A stretch of 8,518 nt of DNA from CAZWBR01 sp964404205 (lineage in GTDB: Bacteria; Bacteroidota; Bacteroidia; Bacteroidales; Prolixibacteraceae), in contig CAYOJD010000121.1 of the NCBI GenBank assembly GCA_964404205.1, positions 1 through 8,518 on the forward strand. Reading direction: 5' to 3'. The notes beneath the pieces are model-generated. The model searched no databases. It had not been told where the DNA came from and saw only the letters and a program-made list of their open reading frames with translations. Of the stretch, positions 1-6,274 are shown in pieces. The position numbers were made by a program, and so were the translations under genes. How positions within the stretch are numbered: position 1 is the first letter of the stretch; each line of letters begins with the position of its first letter.

Positions 1-41
1 TTGTGTTTTATGCTAAGAGAGACCATGCAACAAATGCCAGC

Positions 42-126
42 GCAAATTTGGCACATTTGCAAGCTCCAAACCACATGCTGGTACTTCGGCTTGCAAAGAG
101 CTGTTTTCTTGCCAACGCACCAGCAT
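42..126. repeat. Hairpin-rich non-coding element ahead of the RNA ligase gene
   Basis: Two adjacent inverted repeats are visible. The first pairs gcaaat (42-47) with atttgc (55-60) around a 7-nt loop. The second is a longer imperfect hairpin: atgctggt (75-82) pairs exactly with accagcat (119-126). Inside it, ttgc plus aaga (91-94, 96-99) pairs with tctt plus gc and aa (107-112, 114-115), with single-base bulges. Such nested imperfect hairpins recall recombination sites or mobile repeat units, but I find no canonical integron attC core (GTTRRRY / RYYYAAC) in matching positions. It lies at the edge of an AT-rich accessory stretch. Its function is unknown. Confidence 0.4.
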
Positions 127-171
127 TGTTGACAGTTTAGTGAAATTTGATAATGATTAAAATGTTTCAAT

Positions 172-1188
172 ATGGACTTTAAAAAATATAATTCGATTGA
201 GAACTCGTATCAGATAGAATTCTTGAATGAAATAAAGGAACAAGGATTTTATGACCTTGAATATGTAGTTCAAGAGAAAGTACATGGTGCTAATTTATCT
301 TTCATTACAAACGGGAAAGACATAATTTCAGCAAAGAGAACTGAATTAATCACAGATGATGAGAATTTCTACAATTCAAAGTATGTACAGCATAAATATG
401 AATCCAAAGTGATTCAATTGTACAAATTAATATCGGAGAAATATTCAGACGTAAAACAGGTTACTATATTCGGAGAATTATTTGGGGGAATTTACCCACA
501 ACCAAATGTAGAAAAAGTAAATACGGCAGTTTTCGTTCAAAAAGGTGTTTATTACTGTCCGGACAATGATTTTTATGCTTTTGACATACTTATAAATAGC
601 GACCAATATTTGGATAATGACACAATTAACAATCTATTTGAATCAGTCGGGTTTTTATATGCAAAGACAATATTTCGAGGTTCATTAAATGATTGTTTGG
701 AGTATCCAAACAATTTTAAATCTAAAATTTCGGAATGGTTTAATTTGCCTGACTTACAACAGAATATATGTGAAGGTGTTGTTATTCGACCTGTCCAACC
801 GAGTTTTTTCAGAAATGGTTCAAGAGTTTTAATCAAGAACAAAAATGAAAGATGGACGGAAAACAATAATTTTATCGACAAGAATATTCTTAAATCACTT
901 TTAAATCAGCAAGAAACATTAAGCGATGATGCACAAATATTATGTGAGGAAATTTTTAAATACATTACAGAGAATCGTTTACAAAATGTAATCAGTAAAA
1001 TCGGAACCATAACTCCAAAAGATTACGGAAAACTATTGGGGCTTTATTGCAAAGATACTTTGGAGGATTTTTTAAAGAGCCACAAAACAGAATATGAACA
1101 GTTAGAGAAATTTGAAAGCAAAGCAATAAACAAGTTTTTAAATACTCATGCTGGTACTTTGGTTACTAACTATTTGAAAAATATTTGA
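172..1188 (+). CDS. RNA ligase, T4 Rnl2-like (ATP-dependent)
   Basis: This is a 338-residue nucleotidyltransferase that should seal 3'-OH/5'-phosphate RNA ends through an enzyme-AMP intermediate. All the family motifs are present in order: motif I EKVHGAN with the nucleophilic lysine K36, motif Ia SAKRTE (R56), motif III GELFG (E102), motif IIIa FYAFDI (134-139), motif IV EGVVIRP (E201) and motif V IKNKN (K222, K224). Their spacing closely matches T4 Rnl2 (334 aa), and the extra C-terminal domain of about 100 residues is present, so the gene looks full length and active. The ATG at 172 is chosen because it puts K36 at the Rnl2 distance from the N terminus. There is no clear Shine-Dalgarno site. 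The gene is much more AT-rich than those after 2181, and no kinase/phosphatase end-healing partner is adjacent. Its role is probably RNA repair, perhaps as accessory defence. Family assignment is secure; substrate is unknown. Confidence 0.9.
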   Translation: MDFKKYNSIENSYQIEFLNEIKEQGFYDLEYVVQEKVHGANLSFITNGKDIISAKRTELITDDENFYNSKYVQHKYESKVIQLYKLISEKYSDVKQVTIFGELFGGIYPQPNVEKVNTAVFVQKGVYYCPDNDFYAFDILINSDQYLDNDTINNLFESVGFLYAKTIFRGSLNDCLEYPNNFKSKISEWFNLPDLQQNICEGVVIRPVQPSFFRNGSRVLIKNKNERWTENNNFIDKNILKSLLNQQETLSDDAQILCEEIFKYITENRLQNVISKIGTITPKDYGKLLGLYCKDTLEDFLKSHKTEYEQLEKFESKAINKFLNTHAGTLVTNYLKNI

Positions 1189-1385
1189 TTCCAATAAAGT
1201 TTATACAAATTGAGCAGAAACATATAAATCTCTTTGAAAGGCTTCATAAACTTTACATCTCTGATAGTGATAAGGAATACTCTCAGAACAGATTTGAAGA
1301 GTCAGACGAAATTTCAGCTGAACTTTCCAATAGTGCGGTTGCATTGCGATTGTTGTCTGAGTTTACAACAAAGTTGGATTGCTAA
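1185..1385 (+). pseudogene. Unrecognised short reading frame, probably a gene remnant
   Basis: A 66-codon frame starts at a TTG overlapping the stop of the RNA ligase gene and ends at TAA. The product is hydrophilic, with a charged helical-looking middle (SDSDKEYSQNRFEESDE) and an ending LLSEFTTKLDC. I recognise no domain. It has no ATG start and no ribosome binding site, and it is followed directly by the frameshifted helicase debris. It may be leftover coding sequence from the same or another dead gene rather than an expressed protein. It could also be a chance frame in AT-rich DNA. Confidence 0.2.
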
Positions 1386-1402
1386 GAGATTGGGTTTAAT
1401 AA

Positions 1403-1949
1403 GTTTCTGAATTTCAGGAAACATTTCATAATTGGATAAAAATTAAATCGTGGAAAGGTTTAGGTCATATTACCAACTATAGAGTACTTATCAGCAAACA
1501 AAAAGAACTTGAGACTTTGATTTGTTTAGATACAAATGAACATCTTGATTTATTGGCAAATAAAAACAAGAACGATAAGATTATTTTAGCATCGCATATT
1601 ATTCGCTTTTTACTTTTTTCTGTAATAATACGACCAAACAATTTTCAGAATTGAACTAATTGGATATTGTATTTGATGAAGAAGCGCGTTCTTTTGTTTT
1701 ACAACATCTTGGATTAATCAATAAATACGCTGCACTACTTTTTCAAAAAATGGATTCTGGTGGAATGCGGTTTACTCATGATTTCTATTTGAAAAAATTC
1801 CAACTATCAAACCCAGAATTGGATTACGATTATATCTTTTTTGATGAAGGACAAGATGCATCACCAGCTATGTTAGATGTTTTCCTAAAACAAGACTCAA
1901 AAAAACAATTGTTGGTGATAGTAATCAACAAATAAAGGGCTGGCGATAA
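1403..1949 (+). pseudogene. Decayed internal fragment of a UvrD/Fbh1-like superfamily 1 helicase
   Basis: Helicase sequence can be followed through three frames. Frame 1 (1403-1654) runs through NDKIILASHIIRF. After a shift near the T-rich tract around 1605-1619, frame 2 continues as FFCNNTTKQFSELN (1615-1656), is broken by TAA at 1657-1659, and resumes as HDFYLKKFQLS and then the Walker B-type motif DEGQDAS (1843-1863). Near 1905-1915 a second shift moves the reading to frame 3, giving VGDSNQQIKGWR (1911-1946), which is the family's motif III region, and then stops at TAA 1947. The Walker A region (N-terminal) and everything after motif III are missing. A protein from the 1660-1935 frame alone would lack ATP binding and could not work as a helicase. 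The identity of the part before about 1570 is less certain. Confidence 0.75.
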
Positions 1950-2180
1950 CATTTTTTTCATATCAGGTTGTTGTTTAACGTTGTTAACTATTTCGATGGG
2001 ATGAGGGAGATTTTATCGGTGCATATGCCTCCGGACTATTAAATATTCGTTAATAAATTAAGTAATACTTCATATTTTTAAGTATAATTTTATAAATTTG
2101 TCGCTGTATTAATTGAACAAAGGCAAAGCATTCCTACGGCTCTTGCAGCAATGGAAAGTGAGCCATAAATTGATCAGACT
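1950..2180. other. Intergenic boundary between AT-rich accessory DNA and the operon
   Basis: No gene is seen here. The stretch stays very AT-rich to about 2100 and then shifts to mixed composition. It holds a candidate promoter (listed separately) and a small leader hairpin, ggctc (2138-2142) with gagcc (2160-2164), ending 16 nt before the ATG of the next gene. An inverted repeat, atactt (2065-2070) with aagtat (2080-2085), sits just upstream of the -7-like box, but in DNA this AT-rich it could be chance. Confidence 0.4.
2093..2100 (+). promoter_or_regulatory. Candidate Bacteroidota promoter -7 box for the four-gene operon
   Basis: The sequence taaatttg fits the Bacteroidota -7 consensus TAnnTTTG exactly. 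The expected -33 TTTG is weak: ttca at 2069-2072 lies 20 nt upstream and matches only two positions. Transcription would start near 2107 and leave a leader of about 75 nt. This is the best candidate promoter found before the operon, and there is none obvious inside it. Confidence 0.4.
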
Positions 2181-4142
2181 ATGGATAATTTGTTAACTGT
2201 TTTAAAAGGGAAAAAGATTGTCGTCCCCGAAAACATTTCGGAATTATTAAATGGTTGCAAGCGTTACCAGGTGTTCAATACGCCCTCAGAACTTGCCGAT
2301 GCGGCCACGAATGGGAAAAATAATCCTGAATATGAAGTAGGCTACGACATTCCCGGAAAGGGACATTATGTTGAAGCCGTTGTACAGCGGGTTAAGAATG
2401 GCATATCGGCCAACTATACCGAGGCTTACATGCGTCGCCGCGACCCTGGGACAATGGTAATTGCCGATGATAAACCCACCGACAAAAAGCGTTTTATCGA
2501 TAAATATGGCTATGAATTCGCAGGTTTGCAGTCCGAAACCTTCGTGTGGATGAAACAGCAGGATCTGGCTGTTTTCTTTTACTTTGCCGGCCGCGAGAAT
2601 ATTGGTTCACTTGGTATTGCCATCGCTCCGGCCAATGCTGCTTTCTTTGCCCTCGGGTTGTCGATGTTGCAGGAGATGGTAGCTGTTGATGAGTTGAAAG
2701 AAGGAGCCGAGCTTAGATCGGTAATTTTTGTGGCGCCCGTTTTCCGTCATACGCATTTTAATGGCAAACAGGTGGTGGTTCACAACCGCACAGAGTCGAT
2801 TCATGAGCTCTACTCCTATAATTTATATCCTGGCCCAAGTGCCAAGAAAGGACTTTACGGGGTTATGTTAACGCAAGCCGAAAAAGAGGATTGGATTATT
2901 GCCCACTGTTCGGCCGTGCAGTCAATCAGTCCGTACGACAATCTTACCACCTTTATGCACGAAGGTGCCAGCGGTGGTGGCAAAAGCGAAATGCACCAAC
3001 ATATTCTTCGCGAGCCCGACGGAAGAGTGCTTTTGGGCCGCAACAAACTTACCGCCGAAGAGCGTTTTATCACCATTCCGCGCTTCTGTACCTTTAACTC
3101 TGTCGCCGACGATATGGCATTTTGCCATCCCTCGGTTCAGAAAAAGGATGGTAAACTACGCATTGTTGATGCCGAAAACGCCTGGTTTGTCCGCGTGGAT
3201 AGTGTGAAACAGTATGGCGATGACCCATCGCTCGAGAAGATGACAATTAATCCCACGGTTCCATTATTGTTTTTGAACATCGAATCGCAACCTGGAGCTA
3301 CTGCGCTGATCTGGAATCATATTCAGGATGAACCGGGAAAGCCATGTCCCAATCCAAGGGTCATTATTCCCCGCAAATCGGTACCCAATGTGGTGAATCG
3401 CCCTGTTTCGGTTGATATCCGAAGTTTTGGTATCCGTACCCCCATGTGTACAAAAGAGAATCCGTCGTACGGTATCATAGGCTTGTTCCATGTGCTTCCG
3501 CCAGCACTGGCCTGGTTGTGGCGACTTGTGGCACCACGCGGGCACAACAACCCCAGCATTGTGAGCACCGGCGGTATGGAGAGCGAAGGCGTTGGATCGT
3601 ACTGGCCATTCGCTACCGGGAAACGTGTTCCGCACGCCAACATGTTGCTTAAGCAGATTATCGATACGCCGCGTACCACCTTTACGTTGGTTCCAAATCA
3701 GAATATCGGAGTTTGGGATGTTGCCTTTAAACCTCAGCTTTTGATGCGCGAATACCTTACCCGTCGGGGAGCTGCCCGTTTGCGTACCGACCAGTATCAG
3801 CCTGCACGCTGTCCGCTGTTGGGTTATGAGTTGAACTACCTTACCCTCGAAGGGTCGAAAATTCCTTCACGATTCCTTAAAGTATACAATCAGCCCGAGA
3901 TCGGCATGGAAGGGTACGATGCCGGCGCCGAGTTGTTGAGTGATTTCTTTAAGAACGAACTGCAGAAGTATCTGAAAGACGATTTGCTGCAAACAGGGAA
4001 GCGTATTATTGATGCCTGTCTATCGAACGCAACAATCGAGGAGTATAACGAGATTATCCCGATGAGTTACGAATATGAATATTCATTCAACAGTATTGAC
4101 GATTATGAGCAAAGTGGTCATTATAATGGGGTCCGGGGCTGA
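2181..4142 (+). CDS. PEPCK-like P-loop protein, probably DUF4914 family
   Basis: This is a 653-residue soluble protein with no signal peptide or membrane segment. A phosphate-binding loop of the PEP-carboxykinase kind, GASGGGKS (262-269), follows LTTFMHE, and a DDMAF stretch (310-314) may be the metal-binding acidic motif. Further conserved-looking blocks are PRKSVPNVVNRPVSVDIRSF (397-416), FHVLPPALAWLWRLVAPRG (436-454) and STGGMESEGVGSYWPFATGK (462-481). These resemble nucleotide and substrate loops of PEPCKs, but the standard ATP-PEPCK and GTP-PEPCK signatures are absent. From memory it fits DUF4914, a large bacterial family without assigned function; this needs a profile search. It is the first gene of the operon, and its last 38 nt overlap the start of purE. 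If it is a true carboxykinase relative it would convert an oxo-acid and CO2 with NTP. That reaction is inference only. Confidence 0.7.
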   Translation: MDNLLTVLKGKKIVVPENISELLNGCKRYQVFNTPSELADAATNGKNNPEYEVGYDIPGKGHYVEAVVQRVKNGISANYTEAYMRRRDPGTMVIADDKPTDKKRFIDKYGYEFAGLQSETFVWMKQQDLAVFFYFAGRENIGSLGIAIAPANAAFFALGLSMLQEMVAVDELKEGAELRSVIFVAPVFRHTHFNGKQVVVHNRTESIHELYSYNLYPGPSAKKGLYGVMLTQAEKEDWIIAHCSAVQSISPYDNLTTFMHEGASGGGKSEMHQHILREPDGRVLLGRNKLTAEERFITIPRFCTFNSVADDMAFCHPSVQKKDGKLRIVDAENAWFVRVDSVKQYGDDPSLEKMTINPTVPLLFLNIESQPGATALIWNHIQDEPGKPCPNPRVIIPRKSVPNVVNRPVSVDIRSFGIRTPMCTKENPSYGIIGLFHVLPPALAWLWRLVAPRGHNNPSIVSTGGMESEGVGSYWPFATGKRVPHANMLLKQIIDTPRTTFTLVPNQNIGVWDVAFKPQLLMREYLTRRGAARLRTDQYQPARCPLLGYELNYLTLEGSKIPSRFLKVYNQPEIGMEGYDAGAELLSDFFKNELQKYLKDDLLQTGKRIIDACLSNATIEEYNEIIPMSYEYEYSFNSIDDYEQSGHYNGVRG

Positions 4143-4590
4143 TCTCGACTGGGCCAATCGTATTGGTAAAGTTTTGGGTACTTTTGAGATTGAAACCATA
4201 ATCCGTATTGCCTCGGCGCACAAAGTGCCATTGAAGTGTTATGACCTGATTAAGGAGTATGAAAAGGAGAAAGTGGTTTTTATCACTATTGCCGGAATGA
4301 GCAATGCCTTAAGCGGTTTTACTGATGCACAAACCTATTGTCCTGTTATTGCCTGTCCGCCCTATAGCGAGAAATTTAGCGGAGCCGATCTCTACTCAAG
4401 TGTCAGGATGCCTTCGGGCGTAGCGCCGCTCACTGTGCTTAGCCCTGAAAATGCGGCGTTGGCAGCGGCAAAAATACTGGGATTGTCAAATCCCACGCTC
4501 CGCGAACGAATTATGGCTTTTCAGGAACAAAAAAGGGTTGAGCTGGAAGAGGCTGATAATAAATTAGCAAATGACAAACCACAACATTAG
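4105..4590 (+). CDS. purE: Class II-type PurE: phosphoribosylaminoimidazole (AIR) carboxylase
   Basis: This 161-residue purine biosynthesis enzyme makes CAIR. The N terminus VVIIMGSGADLDWA is the PurE phosphate/ribose-binding loop. The later blocks match class II PurE, as in the carboxylase half of animal PAICS, better than the class I mutase of E. coli. They are SAHK (37-40; class I has SAHR), AGMSNALSG (63-71; PAICS has AGRSNGL), ACPP (83-86), SSVRMPSG (98-105) and VLSPENAA (111-118). Class II enzymes carboxylate AIR directly with CO2 and do not need PurK. The start is placed at ATG 4105, giving MSKVVIIMGS as in PurE proteins; an ATG ten codons upstream would add residues not seen in the family. 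The start lies inside the upstream gene, so translation is probably coupled. The oddity is M65, where PAICS has arginine. Confidence 0.88.
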   Translation: MSKVVIIMGSGADLDWANRIGKVLGTFEIETIIRIASAHKVPLKCYDLIKEYEKEKVVFITIAGMSNALSGFTDAQTYCPVIACPPYSEKFSGADLYSSVRMPSGVAPLTVLSPENAALAAAKILGLSNPTLRERIMAFQEQKRVELEEADNKLANDKPQH

Positions 4591-5560
4591 CGAGGCTGCC
4601 CGTGTTATCCAAAAAGGTGGTCTGGTCGCTTTTCCAACAGAGACAGTATATGGGTTAGGTGCCGATGCACTTAACCCTTTTGCTGTTGCCAAAATATTCG
4701 AAATCAAGGAGCGCCCCTCATTCGATCCGCTGATTGTCCATGTTGCTTCGTTCAGCGACATTGCGCGGTTGACCGATGGTGTAGGGGAGAATGTAATGCA
4801 GTTGGCCAAACAATTCTGGCCCGGCCCCTTAACTCTTGTGCTGCCCAAAAGTGCGCTTGTGCCCGATCTCGTAACCTCAGGATTGCCAACAGTGGGCATT
4901 CGTATGCCCGACAACACGATTGCGCTCTCTCTGATCCGCGAATCAGGATGCCCGCTGGCGGCACCCAGTGCAAACAAGTTCGGACAGCTTAGTCCGGTAA
5001 GTGCCCGCCATGTAAGGAAACAGTTACCCAATGTTGATTATGTGCTCGATGGCGGCAAAACAACTGTCGGCATCGAATCGACCATTGTTTCAGTCGAGGG
5101 AAACTGCTGCCGGCTGCTGCGTCCGGGTTATATCACGCTCGACGATATTGAGAAGGCGTTGCCCGGGCTATTTGTATTCGACCATTCGAAGCCCGAAAAA
5201 CTGCTCTCCCCCGGCTTGCTCAAGAGCCATTATTCGCCCAGGAAACCGCTCTTTTTGCTGAAAGAGAACGATAGCAGGCTTCCTGAATTATCTGGATTGA
5301 TTTTGCACAGGCAGCCTGATAAAGATTGGGGTACAGCCAAAGTGGCCGTTACTTCGCAAACAGGCAATACAATCGAGATTGCGGCCAACCTGTTTGCTGC
5401 CCTTCACCAAATGGAGGAGGATACAGATGTGAAAACCATCTTTATCGAGCCAGTTGCTGCGCAAGGTTTGGGCGTTGCCATTATGGACCGGATGATGAAG
5501 GCTGCTTATCAATATAATCATCACGACCATGTGGACGCACACGAAGGAGTCGCAGGATAG
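4571..5560 (+). CDS. sua5: Threonylcarbamoyl-AMP synthase, Sua5 type (tRNA t6A synthesis)
   Basis: This 329-residue enzyme makes threonylcarbamoyl-AMP from threonine, bicarbonate and ATP, the first step of the universal tRNA modification t6A at position 37 of ANN-decoding tRNAs. The N-terminal YrdC/TsaC domain (about 1-200) shows PTETVYGLG (22-30), KERP (46-49), FWPGPLTLVL (82-91), the SAN motif (133-135), GIEST (167-171) and LLRPG (182-186). The linker SPGLLKSHYSP (213-223) is the Sua5 hallmark that lies over the active site, and residues of about 225-315 form the C-terminal Sua5 domain. It is therefore the long Sua5 form rather than short TsaC. It overlaps the end of purE by 20 nt and the start of the carbonic anhydrase by 32 nt. 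The tail is histidine-rich (NHHDHVDAHE), mostly inside the latter overlap. Confidence 0.95.
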   Translation: MTNHNISEAARVIQKGGLVAFPTETVYGLGADALNPFAVAKIFEIKERPSFDPLIVHVASFSDIARLTDGVGENVMQLAKQFWPGPLTLVLPKSALVPDLVTSGLPTVGIRMPDNTIALSLIRESGCPLAAPSANKFGQLSPVSARHVRKQLPNVDYVLDGGKTTVGIESTIVSVEGNCCRLLRPGYITLDDIEKALPGLFVFDHSKPEKLLSPGLLKSHYSPRKPLFLLKENDSRLPELSGLILHRQPDKDWGTAKVAVTSQTGNTIEIAANLFAALHQMEEDTDVKTIFIEPVAAQGLGVAIMDRMMKAAYQYNHHDHVDAHEGVAG

Positions 5561-6149
5561 AATTGCGCCATTGCAGGCGCTTCGGCTTCTACAGGAGGGA
5601 AATCTCCGCTTTTTGAATAACCTGAAAGCCGACCGTAATTTGCTGAAACAGGTAAACCAGACATCAGAGGGCCAGTTTCCGTTTGCTACCATTTTAAGCT
5701 GTATCGACTCAAGAACCTCGGCTGAGTTAATTTTCGATCAGGGACTTGGCGATATCTTCAGTATCCGCATTGCGGGAAATATTCTGAACGACGATATCCT
5801 GGCAAGCATGGAATACGCCTGTGCCATTGCGAAATCGAAAATCATCGTTGTGCTGGGTCACACCAATTGCGGTGCCATAATCAGTGCGTGCAACAATGTG
5901 GAGGTTGGCCATATTACCACGCTGCTAAGCAAGATCAAGCCGGCCATTGGGAACGTGATCGACACGATTGAAAATCGCCATGGCGACAATGTGCTTTTTG
6001 TCAACAATGTTTCGATGGCCAATGTGCGGCATACCATCAGGCAAATCCGCGGGCAAAGTCCTATTATCCGTGAACTTGAGGTCAATGGCGATATTATGGT
6101 TGTGGGCGGCTTTTACCACGTTGAAAATGGCGTTGTCAATTTCTTTTAA
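5529..6149 (+). CDS. Beta-class carbonic anhydrase
   Basis: This is a 206-residue cytoplasmic zinc enzyme interconverting CO2 and bicarbonate. The zinc ligands and catalytic dyad of beta-carbonic anhydrases are all present: C58-x-D60-x-R62 in SCIDSR, and H111 with C114 in GHTNCGA. The supporting blocks RIAGNI (80-85), SMEYA (93-97) and the ending GGFYHVENGVVNFF fit the family. No signal peptide is present, so it acts in the cytosol. The ATG at 5529 lies inside the sua5 gene (32-nt overlap), which suggests coupled translation. A leucine- and arginine-rich helix at 14-29 matches the family's N-terminal dimer arm. It is the last gene of the operon, placed to supply bicarbonate for the adjacent Sua5 enzyme or CO2 for PurE. 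Family membership is secure; the metabolic partnership is inferred. Confidence 0.94.
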   Translation: MWTHTKESQDRIAPLQALRLLQEGNLRFLNNLKADRNLLKQVNQTSEGQFPFATILSCIDSRTSAELIFDQGLGDIFSIRIAGNILNDDILASMEYACAIAKSKIIVVLGHTNCGAIISACNNVEVGHITTLLSKIKPAIGNVIDTIENRHGDNVLFVNNVSMANVRHTIRQIRGQSPIIRELEVNGDIMVVGGFYHVENGVVNFF

Positions 6150-6154
6150 CGGAG

Positions 6155-6190
6155 GGTGTATAACCCGATGACTAACCGAGGCTTTATACC
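6155..6190 (+). terminator. Possible weak terminator after the carbonic anhydrase gene
   Basis: Six nt after the carbonic anhydrase stop, ggtgtataa (6155-6163) can pair with ttatacc (6184-6190), with one bulged g, and is followed by the T-rich tttgattt. A second stem, tgcccg (6198-6203) with cgggca (6219-6224), follows. The operon and the minus-strand ispD gene converge here, so a terminator is expected, but neither stem is strong or followed by a long T run. Confidence 0.3.
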
Positions 6191-6274
6191 TTTGATTTGC
6201 CCGAAGTCTGGTTGTTGCCGGGCAGTCAGAAGGATGGGCTTATGCTTTGTTAAGTTGGTACTTTTGCTTATAGA

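Noticed and set aside
1..134. Open frame from the left edge ending at TGA, product rich in C, W, H and Q
   Set aside because: It runs straight through the hairpin element, shows no domain, and its odd composition looks like a translated repeat. It could be the end of a gene starting outside the window, but nothing supports that.
2094..2165. Short open frame ending in AALAAMESEP-like residues before the operon
   Set aside because: About 25 codons with no proper start and no recognisable product; the stretch is better explained as the operon's leader.
2607..3679. Several antisense and alternative-frame openings of 65-123 codons inside the PEPCK-like gene
   Set aside because: They lie fully within a long well-supported gene, show no recognisable motif and are the expected shadows of its codon pattern.
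4075..4104. Earlier ATG for purE
   Set aside because: It adds ten residues (MNIHSTVLTI) with no PurE counterpart and lengthens the overlap to 68 nt; ATG 4105 gives the family's normal N terminus.
2181..4142. Calling the first operon gene an ordinary pckA
   Set aside because: The P-loop is PEPCK-like, but the standard ATP- and GTP-PEPCK signatures are absent, so a gene symbol would overstate the case.
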